A stretch of DNA of 64,000 bases from Rheinheimera riviphila (GCF_004005945.1 NZ_SACS01000010.1:1-64000), one strand, 5' to 3'. Counted from the first letter of the stretch, positions 1 through 9,045 are shown. The notes: a model not told the origin generated them from the sequence alone. Translations and numbers: made by a program.

Positions 1-77
1 GGACGCATAGCTCAGCTGGATAGAGTACTCGGCTACGAACCGAGCGGTCGGAGGTTCGAATCCTCCTGCGTCCGCCA
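1..77 (+). tRNA. tRNA-Arg (anticodon ACG)
   Basis: A complete cloverleaf with a 7-bp acceptor stem (GGACGCA with TGCGTCC), a CTCGG/CCGAG anticodon stem around the loop CTACGAA (anticodon ACG), a GGTTCGAATCC T-arm and an encoded CCA at 75-77. ACG is the tRNA that reads CGN arginine codons after A34 is converted to inosine. The gene begins at the first base of the window, so further tRNA genes may lie upstream. Confidence 0.97.
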
Positions 78-80
78 TTA

Positions 81-103
81 AACCTGCCTAGTGCAGGTTT
101 TTT
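81..103 (+). terminator. Rho-independent terminator of tRNA-Arg
   Basis: The stem AACCTGC (81-87) pairs with GCAGGTT (93-99) around a 5-nt loop and runs into six T residues, directly behind the tRNA CCA end. An identical copy is present at 269-291. Confidence 0.85.
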
Positions 104-104
104 G

Positions 105-175
105 TTTTCTACATCCATGTAGAAAATCCCTGCGGGACCAGCTGAAGCTGTCCAAAAACGCTCCCGGCGTTTTTG
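105..175. repeat. Four-hairpin structured element, copy 1
   Basis: Consecutive hairpins: 105-126 (arms TTTTCTACAT and ATGTAGAAAA, centre CC), 127-137 (TCCC/GGGA), 140-150 (CAGCT GA AGCTG type) and 153-175 (CAAAAACGC/GCGTTTTTG). The same order with different stem sequences but the same loops occurs at 26154-26220. The partial copy at 292-325 keeps only the first two hairpins. Confidence 0.75.
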
Positions 176-213
176 TGCTTTTGCGTCCACCGGCTTCTCG
201 CGGAGCTCGTCGC

Positions 214-262
214 GTGAAAACGGCGCAAGCCAAATAGTTGGCTTGCTCGGATCCGTTTTCAC
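214..262. other. Long two-part hairpin
   Basis: GTGAAAACGG (214-223) pairs with CCGTTTTCAC (253-262). Inside it GCAAGCCAA (225-233) pairs with TTGGCTTGC (238-246) around the tetraloop ATAG. It lies between the two 63-bp direct repeats. No run of T follows, so it does not look like a terminator; its role is unknown. Confidence 0.7.
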
Positions 263-325
263 CCATTAAACCTGCCTAGTGCAGGTTTTTTGTTTTCTAC
301 ATCCATGTAGAAAATCCCTGCGGGA

Positions 326-613
326 TTTTGCTCTGCGTTCCCATTCTAAAAATTTTCAGTCGTCATCAGTAGATACGTTGTGCTTGCACCTATTTGGTGC
401 ATGGATGCTCCGTCGCATTCGTGGCAACGTCAACGTTATTCTGGCCCGAAAACGGTGATAGCGGCCGACGCCCTGATCAGCGGCTTTTTGGTGCTGATAG
501 TGCGCTAAATTAGTGCAAAATAAAGGGAAAATATAACAGCCACTCATTTGATAGCCCTCTGGATTTCTGCCGGTTGTTATGTTTTTATGGGGCGCAACTT
601 TTTTGGGGGGCTT
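326..613. other. Intergenic region before the chemoreceptor gene
   Basis: I see no convincing gene here. Short open frames on both strands lack ribosome-binding sites and recognisable protein features. The stretch must hold the promoter of the chemoreceptor gene, but I cannot point to a clear -35/-10 pair. Confidence 0.5.
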
Positions 614-2650
614 ATGTTGTATAAAAAAATAACATCAATAAAAACGAAAATTTTAATGACGGTAGGTGGTTCTACCGCTGCGTTGTTTATGCTGTCGGCC
701 GTGCTGGTGGTCAGCCATTTGGCGACACAAACCCGGGCTCAGGTTGAAGCCGAAGTAAATAGTCTGATGCAAAAGGAAGCGGTGTCAGTTGAACAATTTT
801 TTGCGGAGTACGCGCAGGTCGCCCGTACTTTTTTGCATAGTCCACAATTTCAGCAATGGTTTGTGGGTTATCCGGGGCGCGGCACTGAATTAACCGGCTT
901 GCCTGGCTACAACGAAATTAACCAAACCTTTAAAACCATTAGTAGCAGTGATGACACTATTTTGTCGGCGTTTTTTGCACTGGATCGTTCCGCTGAGTAT
1001 TTTCGCGAAGACTCCCGCACCGGCGTTGATACCGAAGGCCCGGATGCCGGCAAAGTCGACAAAGGCTATTTTGCCACTAAGCGTCCCTGGTATCTGGAGT
1101 CGATGCAGCACAATAAGTTTTTTGTCGGTTCACCTTCGGCTGATTTCACCACCGGCATTGTGTCAGCCGTGGTGGAAGGGCCAGTGTACTTGCCAGATGG
1201 GCGCTTGCTTGGTGTGGGCGGTTTAGATTTACATATCAATAAAGTCGGCGACAAAGTCGATACCATCCGCTATCAGGGTGAGGGTATTCCGTTTTTACTG
1301 GATGGCAAAGGCAATATTGTGCATTTCCCTAAACAACAAGGCCTTGAAGTAAAACCGAATGATCCCATCGCTGAGTTTGATCAAAAAGCCAAAGACAGCC
1401 AAGGTTTTGCTGTCATAGCTAAAGCTGCACAAGCTGGAACTGCCGGTTTCTCACAGCTAACGTTTCAGGGGCAGGAATATTACGTGTCTTATCAGCCGGT
1501 GCAGCTGGAGTTTCCAGAAATGGCCTGGCTGGTCGGGGTGATGGTTCCGGCAAAGCTGATCGACGGGCCTATTCAATCGGCTATCAACTGGGCTTTAATC
1601 GGTACTTTGTTGATCCTGTCGATTATCACACTGACGATTTTGTTCAGTACCAGTCTCATTACCAGCCCGCTGATTAAACTGACCGATGCGATGCGCGATA
1701 TCGCCAGTGGCGACGGTGATTTAACCCGCACCATTGCGATTGAACAGCAAGACGAAGTAGGCGCGCTGGCAGGGCACTTTAATACCTTTGTTGGAAAATT
1801 ACGCCATTCGCTGCAGCTCACCCGCGAGCAGGCGCATCAGGTGCAAAGTTCCAGTCAACATCTGAACCAGGTGGTTGGTTTGACCAATCAGGAAATTCAG
1901 CACGGTAAATTGCAAATTGATGCGGTATCAGCAGCGGTGACCGAAATGGCGGCAACGGTGCAGGAAATCAGTCATAACGCGCAGTCGACCAGCGATGCTG
2001 CAGCCCATGCACAGCAACAGGGTCAGGACGGCTTTAAACTGTCAGAGCTTGCTGTGCTTGACATGAATCAGCTCGACAGCCGGATGGTCGAAGCGGTGCA
2101 AGTGGTGATGGGGCTCGCCAAAGAATCGGAAAGCATTGGCACCGTGGTGGATGTGATTAAAGGTATTGCTGAGCAAACCAACTTGTTGGCACTCAACGCC
2201 GCGATTGAAGCGGCACGGGCGGGTGAACAAGGTCGTGGATTTGCAGTGGTGGCGGATGAAGTGCGTTCGTTGGCTGGCCGCACTCGCGAAAGCACCGATG
2301 ATATCCGGCGGATGGTTGAAAAATTACAACAAATTGCCAAGCAGGCTGAAGAAGTGATGGAGCGCGGCCGCAGCCAGACTGAGATCAGTGCCGGTCGGGC
2401 GCAGTCGATGCAACAAGCCTTGTCGGCCATCAGCAAAGCCATTGTGGTGGTGCAGGAACAAAGCACGCAAATTGCGGTGGCTACTGAGCAGCAGACCATA
2501 GTCGCTGAAGATATTAATCAGAGTTTACATTCAATTACGGCGCTGATTGATAACACTGCCAACCATGCGCTGGAACTGACGCAGGAAGCGAAGCAGCTGG
2601 ATGGTTCCGCCAGTGAACTGAAGCAGGTCGTGGCGCAGTTTAAAATCTAA
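614..2650 (+). CDS. Methyl-accepting chemotaxis protein (dCache type)
   Basis: A 678-residue transmembrane chemoreceptor that would relay periplasmic ligand binding to a CheA/CheW array. It shows an N-terminal membrane segment (about 13-35), a large periplasmic region of dCache type, a second membrane segment (about 322-345), a HAMP linker and a long cytoplasmic coiled coil. The near-invariant hairpin tip, with [15 protein letters not shown], lies near residue 520. I chose ATG 614, preceded by a G-rich GGGGGG, over an upstream in-frame TTG at 548, because the extra 22 residues would precede the signal anchor. No che genes are adjacent, so it is an orphan receptor. The ligand cannot be told; a binding protein for small ligands lies convergently next door. 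Confidence 0.93.
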   Translation: MLYKKITSIKTKILMTVGGSTAALFMLSAVLVVSHLATQTRAQVEAEVNSLMQKEAVSVEQFFAEYAQVARTFLHSPQFQQWFVGYPGRGTELTGLPGYNEINQTFKTISSSDDTILSAFFALDRSAEYFREDSRTGVDTEGPDAGKVDKGYFATKRPWYLESMQHNKFFVGSPSADFTTGIVSAVVEGPVYLPDGRLLGVGGLDLHINKVGDKVDTIRYQGEGIPFLLDGKGNIVHFPKQQGLEVKPNDPIAEFDQKAKDSQGFAVIAKAAQAGTAGFSQLTFQGQEYYVSYQPVQLEFPEMAWLVGVMVPAKLIDGPIQSAINWALIGTLLILSIITLTILFSTSLITSPLIKLTDAMRDIASGDGDLTRTIAIEQQDEVGALAGHFNTFVGKLRHSLQLTREQAHQVQSSSQHLNQVVGLTNQEIQHGKLQIDAVSAAVTEMAATVQEISHNAQSTSDAAAHAQQQGQDGFKLSELAVLDMNQLDSRMVEAVQVVMGLAKESESIGTVVDVIKGIAEQTNLLALNAAIEAARAGEQGRGFAVVADEVRSLAGRTRESTDDIRRMVEKLQQIAKQAEEVMERGRSQTEISAGRAQSMQQALSAISKAIVVVQEQSTQIAVATEQQTIVAEDINQSLHSITALIDNTANHALELTQEAKQLDGSASELKQVVAQFKI

Positions 2651-2683
2651 GACTGCGGTTAAGATTGCGGTGACACCCACACC

Positions 2684-2720
2684 AAAACCAGATTGAGTCA
2701 TCGCTCAGTCTGGTTTTTTT
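2684..2720. terminator. Bidirectional terminator
   Basis: AAAACCAGA (2684-2692) and TGAG (2694-2697) pair with CTCA (2704-2707) and TCTGGTTTT (2709-2717), with a T run on the plus strand and an A run on the left that serves the minus strand. It sits between two convergent genes, and the stop codon of the minus-strand gene lies inside the stem. Confidence 0.85.
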
Positions 2721-3469
2721 ATATACCAACTTAATTTTTCTTCAATCAAGCCTTGCTGTCGTACTTTCTGCAGATACTGATTTAAACCGGGCACATAAGC
2801 CTGCCAGCGTGGATGAAAGGCGATGGTCAGGCCAACCATGCCAAAGCCGAGCGGCGATTGATACAGTTTGGCATCCGACAGCTGATGCGATGCTATCCAT
2901 TTTGCGACATGTTCATTGAGATAGGCAAAGTCACAACGGCCGTTTTGCAACATGCGCAGTTGCGCCAGTTCGCTTGATGCATCAATGCGTTGGGTGGCAG
3001 ATTTTCGAAAATAAGGTTCCAGCGCTTCGTACACATAATACTGGCGGGTACAGACTTTTTTACCGGCCAGCCATTGTTCTGGTTGCTGCCTGGCATTAAA
3101 TGGTTGCGTCGCAAATAGGAAATCACGATGGGTGAGCACAGGTTCAGAAAACAGCAGTTGTTCAGGCGACACCGCCCATTCCCGGGCTATCAGCATCGCA
3201 TCAACATCGCCGCTATAGAGCCGGTGCTCGGCGCCACGCCGGTTATCGAGAATAAATTCGACCTGGATTTGTTCCTGGTTAAAAAAGTCCCTGACTAAAT
3301 CCGGCACCAGCCCCACCACTTTTTGGCTATTGGCTTCCTGATACATATATGGCGGGACTTGCGGATAATACAAGACAAACTTTAATTTTTCTGTTGCCAG
3401 GGCTGGTACCGAGAACGACGACAACGTCAAAAAATACCACAGTAGCTGCCAGTTGCTTGAACCAGTCAT
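2705..3469 (-). CDS. Periplasmic solute-binding protein, SBP_bac_3 family
   Basis: About 254 residues with a Sec signal peptide ending near VPALA, then a type II periplasmic binding fold typical of amino-acid-type ABC binding proteins (start region LKFVLYYPQVPPYMY, followed by GLVPDLVRDFF). Many stand-alone members in aquatic gammaproteobacteria have no permease partner, and none is encoded here. The ATG at 3469 is favoured over a TTG at 3493 because GGGAG lies about eight bases upstream of the ATG. The ligand cannot be inferred. It could feed the convergent chemoreceptor, but that is speculation from proximity. Confidence 0.85.
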   Translation of the reverse strand: MTGSSNWQLLWYFLTLSSFSVPALATEKLKFVLYYPQVPPYMYQEANSQKVVGLVPDLVRDFFNQEQIQVEFILDNRRGAEHRLYSGDVDAMLIAREWAVSPEQLLFSEPVLTHRDFLFATQPFNARQQPEQWLAGKKVCTRQYYVYEALEPYFRKSATQRIDASSELAQLRMLQNGRCDFAYLNEHVAKWIASHQLSDAKLYQSPLGFGMVGLTIAFHPRWQAYVPGLNQYLQKVRQQGLIEEKLSWYIKKPD

Positions 3470-3700
3470 TGCTGTACTCCCTGTTACTGGCAATCTCAGT
3501 GTTGATTATTCTCTAAATTAGTAACAACAACAAGCTGGCAGCGTGTTTTTAGCACAGGTTGTGCAAATAACCGACACGACTTGAGTTCTGTTCGTAGTAA
3601 AGTTGTTAAACCCTTTAATTTTCCAGCATTCTCCATTACCATGGAGCTAAGGGAAAAATAAAAGGCAAAATAGGGATATTTTATTTTTTCAAGAGTGAAA

Positions 3701-4882
3701 ATGATGTTCAGGCCGTATATATTTGCACTTTCAACGCTTTTTTTAGGGATGAGCAGCGCTTCAGCTGCCACTGATTGGACCAAAGCACAAAATGAATTCA
3801 GGACTGCTATTGGTGTAAATCAAACTAACAATTTTTATAACACTGTTGATACATCTGAATCGGCGCAGCACCTGCAATTGGGTCTGCAGTATGATTGGCT
3901 GAGCCTGTATGAAGGCTTTGGCCTGTACTTGCCGGCAAAAATCACCAGTCGTCGTTACCGGGAACAATCCGGGCTGAATGATCAGGATTACCTGATTGCT
4001 CCGGAACTGAAATTATTTATGGCAGAAGCTGCCGATTTAACTTTTGAAAGCCGGTTTCAGCGCCACCAGTTGATCGCCGGTATTGGTAGCGCTGAATTTC
4101 TTGATCCGGTGACCCAAGCAGCAGCGCGCAATCAGCAAAAACGTATTGCACTGGCCTTGCAGCTGGGCCGGCAGCCGGATCGGCAAAATTTAGCGCTGCG
4201 CCTCGGTACCGAACGCAATCGTCTGCAATCTCATGCCAATGCTAGCGCTGTGCAGGATAACCAACTGATCAATCAGCTGGATTCCGATTTCCTACAGCTC
4301 GATTATGGCCATCGGATCAGCGAAAACACGTCCATTTTAGCCAACGCTGAACTGCGTCAAGAACAACAATTGCAAGTGGACTCCGATTTACAGCAAGTCG
4401 GTGCCGGTTTTATGCAGCAATGGTCTGGTTCGCAACAGCTACGGGTGCTGGGCGGTTATTTCCAGCGCGACAGCCTTGGTGTCAAAAATTCTGGTTCGTT
4501 CTGGCAAGTGGAAAACTTATGGCAGCTGTCAGACGCCTGGAAACTTTTGCTCAGCAGCCACCGCTTGTCGGTGTTGTCTTATGCGACCAACAGCGTCACC
4601 CAGCTCGATACCACCTATCAGGCACAACTCAATTACCTGTTCAGTAGTTCGCATCAGCTTAAATTTGCGCTGGGTCGCCGCTCGTCGCGGCTTGATGCGC
4701 AATTATTGCAACGCAAACGGCAGGAATTCACTTTCGGCTGGGATTGGCAGCTTAATCAACATTGGCAAAGTCAGTTTAGTCTGGCGCACTTCCGGCAACA
4801 AGATAATGCCGATGCGAATACCAATAACGATGCCGAACGCAACCGCAACGAAATATTCTGGCAATTGAGTTGGTTATGGTAA
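3701..4882 (+). CDS. Outer-membrane beta-barrel protein of an exopolysaccharide module
   Basis: About 393 residues with a signal peptide ending at SSASA and then a long alternating, Q/L/S-rich sequence of amphipathic strands closing on an aromatic C-terminus (LSWLW), as expected of an outer-membrane barrel. It resembles the barrel proteins encoded with Wza/Wzc-type exporters, but I recognise no exact family. Its stop codon overlaps the ATG of the Wza-like gene, which places it in one operon with the next two genes. Start candidates are GTG 3695, ATG 3701 and ATG 3704; AAGAG at 3691-3695 favours an ATG. Confidence 0.75.
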   Translation: MMFRPYIFALSTLFLGMSSASAATDWTKAQNEFRTAIGVNQTNNFYNTVDTSESAQHLQLGLQYDWLSLYEGFGLYLPAKITSRRYREQSGLNDQDYLIAPELKLFMAEAADLTFESRFQRHQLIAGIGSAEFLDPVTQAAARNQQKRIALALQLGRQPDRQNLALRLGTERNRLQSHANASAVQDNQLINQLDSDFLQLDYGHRISENTSILANAELRQEQQLQVDSDLQQVGAGFMQQWSGSQQLRVLGGYFQRDSLGVKNSGSFWQVENLWQLSDAWKLLLSSHRLSVLSYATNSVTQLDTTYQAQLNYLFSSSHQLKFALGRRSSRLDAQLLQRKRQEFTFGWDWQLNQHWQSQFSLAHFRQQDNADANTNNDAERNRNEIFWQLSWLW

Positions 4883-5415
4883 AACTGCTGCGGATATTGT
4901 GGGTCATGTTCAGTGGTATGTGCAGTCTCGCTGCGCAGGCTGACGCGACTCCGGCAACCTTGCAGAGTTATATGTTTGGCCCTGGCGACACCATCAAAAT
5001 CAGTGTCTATCAGGAAGCCGATTTGTCAGTAACGGCCGAGATCAGTCAACAAGGTTTTATCGATATGCCGCTGCTGGGTAGTGTCAAAATGACCGGACTG
5101 ACCCAACAAAGTGCCAAAGAGCATCTGGAGCAATTGCTTAAAGATGGTTATCTGGTGGCGCCGAGTGTGTCGATTACTGTTGATAGTTACCGGCCATTTT
5201 TTATTTACGGCGAAGTGCGAAGCCCAGGCAGTTACCCTTATCAGCCGGATATTACGCTGGAGCAGGCGATTGCGCTGTCCGGTGGTCTATTAGACCGGGC
5301 TTCACGCAGTCAATGGCATATTCAACGTGGTGCGGACAAAGCCACCTTTGTCGCGAAATCCGATACCATTATTCTGCCAGGTGATGTGATTAAAATAGAA
5401 AAGAGTTTCTTTTAG
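4876..5415 (+). CDS. Wza-like polysaccharide export protein
   Basis: A short (179 aa) member of the polysaccharide biosynthesis/export family. After a signal peptide comes the Poly_export domain (start GPGDTIKISVYQE) and one SLBB-type beta-grasp region (PFFIYGEVRSPGSYPY, then the ITLEQAIALSGG motif). Full-length Wza has about 380 residues, several SLBB repeats and a lipidated cysteine. Here there is no convincing lipobox and no C-terminal membrane helix, so it is one of the small forms that work with a separate barrel, presumably the preceding gene. The ATG shares bases with that gene's stop codon. Confidence 0.88.
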   Translation: MVKLLRILWVMFSGMCSLAAQADATPATLQSYMFGPGDTIKISVYQEADLSVTAEISQQGFIDMPLLGSVKMTGLTQQSAKEHLEQLLKDGYLVAPSVSITVDSYRPFFIYGEVRSPGSYPYQPDITLEQAIALSGGLLDRASRSQWHIQRGADKATFVAKSDTIILPGDVIKIEKSFF

Positions 5416-7536
5416 ATGGGAAACAACGGCCAGAAATCCCTGCAACAAGGCAATGATGTCATCGAATTGACGGTCATTCTGGCCATTTTGTCGGCACGCC
5501 GCTGGTTAATCCTGCTGATCACCGCCAGCATTTTTACCGTGGTCACGTTGATGGTGGCGCAACTACCTTCGATGTACCGAGCTTCCACCACCTTAATGGT
5601 CAAAGGTGTGCTGGCGTCCAACCCTTTGCAGTCGTTAATACCTGGTGCCGGCAGTGGTACTGACGAACTGGATACCCAAATCAAATTATTGACCTCGACC
5701 CAGTTTGCCAAAGATGTGGTGGCGCAGTTGCCTGCGGATCTACAACTGGGTTTACCGGATGACCAACGGCGTGATGATGCGCAGGCGTTGCTCGGCAGCC
5801 TGACGGTACAGGCAGTTCCTAAAACTACTTTGTTGCAAATTACCTTTACTCACCACAACCCTTATATTTCTTCGGAAGTGGTCAATCTGGTGGCCAACAG
5901 TTTTATGGCCTATCAGAGTAATCTGATGCAACAACATAGCCATCAGGCCAGTGATTGGATCACCCAACGGGTGGATGATGTCAAAAACAAATTAACGGCC
6001 TCGGAAAACAAATTGCAGCAGTTCCGCCAGCTGCATAACATTATCGATATCAGCAGTGATGTGGAACTGGTGAAGCAGGAAATTGCCCAGCTGTTTCTGG
6101 AGCGGCGCGAGTTAACCCGGCAGTTGCAGGAATTGACCATTCTGCTGGGTAAAACCAGTCTGTTGCAGCAGGATTTTGAGCAGCTGAGCAATATTCCTGA
6201 AGTGAGCTCAGTGCCGGTGATCGCCACTTTGCAGCAGCAATTGTCGATGCAACAAGCCGAATTTGCCCAGCTGAAGTTAAGTTATCTGCCAAAACATCCA
6301 CGGTATATTGCTGCGGCGAAAAAAATTGAAGTCAGCAAACAGCAGCTAAAAACCGAAGTCGACAAACTGACGCATAACTACTTAGTGCGGCAGGCGGATT
6401 TACGCCGGATGTTGCTGCAGGTTGAAGGCAAAGTCGCCAGTGCCACCGCTAGTTTGGAAAGTCTGGTCAATGTCGGTCAGGACCATAAAAAGCTGGAAGC
6501 TGAGATCCAGGCCAACGTGCATTTGCTGGGCACGTTGTCGGATAAAATGAAAGAAACCGAACTGATGAAAGATATTAATAAAACGTCCAGTATCATTGTG
6601 GTGGATCCGGCCACGGTGCCATTGTCGCCGATCGGTCCACGCCGGATGTTATTGTCAGTTGCGGCCTTAATGATTGGTTTTATTGGTGCGGTGTTTTTAG
6701 TGCTGTGCCTGCATTTTTTCGCCGATGTCACCTCGAAATACCGCCATATTGCCGCCCGTTTTGGCTACAAACTAATTGGCGTGGTACCGCAAATTCGCGT
6801 CAAAGGCATCGACAAAGCCTTGCCGGTGATCCGTCAATCCGGTAAACAATATACTTTGTATCAGGAATATATCCGGTCGATCCGCACCAATATTCTGCTG
6901 GATAAACATCTGAATACTCAGAAAATTTTAGCGCTAACTTCGATTTCGCCAAATGAAGGCAAATCCAGTATTTGTTTGCAGCTGGCAAAATCCTTTTCGG
7001 AGCTGGAACGGGTGATTGTGATTGACGCCGACTTGCGGTTTCCGGCTTTGGCCGAAGCGCTTGGGGAAAATCCGCACCGGCCAGGTCTGACCAACTTACT
7101 GGCGAAAACCCATACCTTTGAGCAATGTGTGTTTTATTGCAAAGAACTGAACGCTGATGTGTTGTCATCCGGCATCCGGCCGATGAACCCGCTGCTGTTT
7201 TTATCGATGCCAAGGTTTGACGCCATATTGAAAGTGCTGGCGAAAAAGTATGATCGGGTGATTATCGAATGCCCACCAATTTTATCGGTCAGTGATGCGA
7301 TGGTCGTGGCCAAATGTGTTGGTAAATTAGAACTGGTCGTCGATGTGAAAAAAACACCGCTGGTCGATTTCGCCGCCAAAATGGAACTGCTGGAGCAATC
7401 CGGGGTGAATATCGGCGGTATTATCCTGAACCGGGTTAAAAACGATACCTCAAACTACTACGCTACTTCTGCCACCCGCGCCAAACAACCTTCGGCGCTG
7501 CGGCAAATGCTGCATGACAATCTGAAACGCGCTTAG
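5416..7536 (+). CDS. Wzc-like chain-length protein/BY-kinase
   Basis: A 706-residue inner-membrane co-polymerase fused to a bacterial tyrosine kinase. It has a Wzz domain with a membrane helix near 31-50, a coiled-coil periplasmic region, a GNVR-like segment with the P-rich LSPIGPRR before the second helix (about 412-435), then a cytoplasmic P-loop domain. That domain has Walker A in SPNEGKSS (about 512), Walker A' VIVIDADLR (about 533) and Walker B-like VIIECPPIL. The tail carries only the pair NYY rather than the usual multi-tyrosine cluster. The ATG follows the upstream stop codon directly. No glycosyltransferase, flippase or polymerase genes follow, so this operon supplies only export and length control. 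Confidence 0.93.
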   Translation: MGNNGQKSLQQGNDVIELTVILAILSARRWLILLITASIFTVVTLMVAQLPSMYRASTTLMVKGVLASNPLQSLIPGAGSGTDELDTQIKLLTSTQFAKDVVAQLPADLQLGLPDDQRRDDAQALLGSLTVQAVPKTTLLQITFTHHNPYISSEVVNLVANSFMAYQSNLMQQHSHQASDWITQRVDDVKNKLTASENKLQQFRQLHNIIDISSDVELVKQEIAQLFLERRELTRQLQELTILLGKTSLLQQDFEQLSNIPEVSSVPVIATLQQQLSMQQAEFAQLKLSYLPKHPRYIAAAKKIEVSKQQLKTEVDKLTHNYLVRQADLRRMLLQVEGKVASATASLESLVNVGQDHKKLEAEIQANVHLLGTLSDKMKETELMKDINKTSSIIVVDPATVPLSPIGPRRMLLSVAALMIGFIGAVFLVLCLHFFADVTSKYRHIAARFGYKLIGVVPQIRVKGIDKALPVIRQSGKQYTLYQEYIRSIRTNILLDKHLNTQKILALTSISPNEGKSSICLQLAKSFSELERVIVIDADLRFPALAEALGENPHRPGLTNLLAKTHTFEQCVFYCKELNADVLSSGIRPMNPLLFLSMPRFDAILKVLAKKYDRVIIECPPILSVSDAMVVAKCVGKLELVVDVKKTPLVDFAAKMELLEQSGVNIGGIILNRVKNDTSNYYATSATRAKQPSALRQMLHDNLKRA

Positions 7537-7608
7537 CAAGCAACCCGGTATGCTGTACCCGGCAAGATCCCATCGCGGATCGCGCTGAACATTCCCAGCT
7601 CCCTGGTA

Positions 7609-8871
7609 CTAATCTTCGTCAATGGTCGCTGACCCCTGATCCGGATCATTGAAAATAAGCTGTTGCAGCGGTGTCAGCGCTGACACCGGCGGCAAGCCGA
7701 TGGTATTGGTGGCGTCCAGCCGGATCGCGGCATGCAGCGGTAAAGTTCCCAGACCTTTGAGCGCAATCAGCTCCACATCCGGGGTTTTAATCAGTCGCGG
7801 CACTTCCCGTTTGCCAAACTGCGCCACGGATGGAATAAAAGGGCGTAACCTACTGATAAGCTTATCTAAAAACCAACTGCTGACTTCACCGCCAATAATA
7901 ATGGTCTGGCAATTAAAAATACTTTCCAGAGTATGAATGGCGATGCGCATCGGTTCGGTGCTGAGCGCAAACCAGGGATCCAGTTTATCGCCGGCACTTT
8001 CCGCGTTGATCGTCAGTAACGATTGTGTTTGTAATTGTGGCTGCTTTTTGCGGATGAAATTTGTCAACGACGCGACCGAGGCATAATCATTCAACCGGCC
8101 AAGTTCAGTGGTTTTTTCATCCAGATCCGGTGTCACAAAAATTTCGCCCAAAGCGCCGGTCAGGCCATTGTGACCGAGCAATAATTTGCGGTCATACACC
8201 AGCGCCGCATCAAGCTGCTGCCCTAAGTGGATATAACAAAAACTGTCGAGTAACTTGGCTTCACCGTGCAGTAGATGGTAAGCAGCACAAGCGGCAGCAG
8301 TATGTTCGATAGCGACCGGCAGTTGCAGCAAACCAATCAGCTGTTGTTGCAGCAACTGATTTTGTTGCTGGCGTTGCTCCACCGCAACATCACCGAATTG
8401 CACGAGCGTCAGGCCAGCGCCCAGCAGCTGATGACGGTTGATTTGGTGCTGTGCTAACAGCTCCGTCGCCAGCTGTTGCACCGTTTCGGCTTGCTCAGAA
8501 TGTGCAGGTTGCCGGATATTGCCCAGCACAGTGCCATCCAACTGACACAAAGCAACTTCGACCTGATGCGGGAACACCCGGATCGCCAGGCTAAAACACA
8601 GCTCTGTGTTGAGCATCAGCATGGTTGAAGGTTTGCCAACTTTTTCTTTTTTGATGCCGGATTCAATGACCAGTTGAGTCGCCAGCAATTCATCAATCAG
8701 ATTGGTGATGGTTTGTTTGGTCAAATGGGTGGCGCGGGCAATATCGGCGCGCGACACCGGCCTATGCGTCACCACCTGCGATAAGACCAGCCGCAAATTT
8801 ACCGATTTATTCTGTTTAGAGTTCGAACCTTTCATCCGCTGTTTTTTGTCCTGCTGACGCAATCTCTGCAT
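7609..8871 (-). CDS. ROK-family transcriptional repressor (NagC/Mlc type)
   Basis: A 420-residue protein with an N-terminal winged helix-turn-helix (PVSRADIARATHLTKQTI, about residues 37-54) and a ROK sugar-kinase-like domain that includes HNGLTGALGEI. The cysteine cluster CxCGxxGC that binds zinc in most ROK proteins is not present. It is divergent from the sugar ABC operon and probably controls it and the TonB receptor, responding to an imported sugar or its phosphate. The start is uncertain: ATG 8871 gives the longest frame, ATG 8835 (MKGSNSK) is an alternative, and neither has a strong ribosome-binding site. Confidence 0.9.
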   Translation of the reverse strand: MQRLRQQDKKQRMKGSNSKQNKSVNLRLVLSQVVTHRPVSRADIARATHLTKQTITNLIDELLATQLVIESGIKKEKVGKPSTMLMLNTELCFSLAIRVFPHQVEVALCQLDGTVLGNIRQPAHSEQAETVQQLATELLAQHQINRHQLLGAGLTLVQFGDVAVEQRQQQNQLLQQQLIGLLQLPVAIEHTAAACAAYHLLHGEAKLLDSFCYIHLGQQLDAALVYDRKLLLGHNGLTGALGEIFVTPDLDEKTTELGRLNDYASVASLTNFIRKKQPQLQTQSLLTINAESAGDKLDPWFALSTEPMRIAIHTLESIFNCQTIIIGGEVSSWFLDKLISRLRPFIPSVAQFGKREVPRLIKTPDVELIALKGLGTLPLHAAIRLDATNTIGLPPVSALTPLQQLIFNDPDQGSATIDED

Positions 8872-8973
8872 TGTACATTTTGGGTAGTTTCCGGCGCTTG
8901 CAGTGCGTAAAGCGACAAAACCGGTCGGTCAGCATATCAATAGTTGCTGATATTCATAGCTAAATTTTATTAA

Positions 8974-9013
8974 GTAAAATTGATTGACATATCATGACTG
9001 GTCGTAATATAAC
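8974..9013 (+). promoter_or_regulatory. Promoter and putative ROK operator of the ABC operon
   Basis: TTGACA (8984-8989) and TATAAC (9008-9013) are 18 bp apart, 33 bp before the GTG start at 9046. The 16 bp ending in the -35 box (GTAAAATTGATTGACA, 8974-8989) match 13 of 16 bases of the element at the -35 box of the TonB receptor gene. An inverted repeat ATATCA/TGATAT (about 8935-8954) lies further upstream. Confidence 0.6.
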
Positions 9014-9045
9014 CAATATATCAATATCAACCAAGTAGGTGTAGC

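Larger units (their letters stand above)
75..325. repeat. Two identical 63-bp direct repeats flanking 125 bp
   Basis: Positions 75-137 and 263-325 are identical over 63 bp. Each begins with the last bases of a tRNA 3' end (CCA), followed by the terminator hairpin, a second perfect hairpin (arms TTTTCTACAT and ATGTAGAAAA) and the small hairpin TCCCTGCGGGA. The 125-bp segment between them holds further hairpins (153-175 and 214-262) and no open reading frame that looks real. Exact identity points to a recent duplication. Confidence 0.9.

Noticed and set aside
178..212. Possible second, decayed tRNA-Arg 3' end (TTGCGTCCACCGG)
   Set aside because: Only about ten bases resemble the tRNA acceptor arm, and no T-arm or anticodon arm precedes it.
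1..613. Prophage or genomic island inserted at tRNA-Arg
   Set aside because: No integrase or phage gene follows in the window; the direct repeats are noted separately as a weak clue only.
2068..2499. Open frame of 143 codons on the minus strand inside the chemoreceptor gene
   Set aside because: It mirrors the coiled-coil region of the receptor in antisense, has no ribosome-binding site and gives a Ser/Cys-rich product with no family features.
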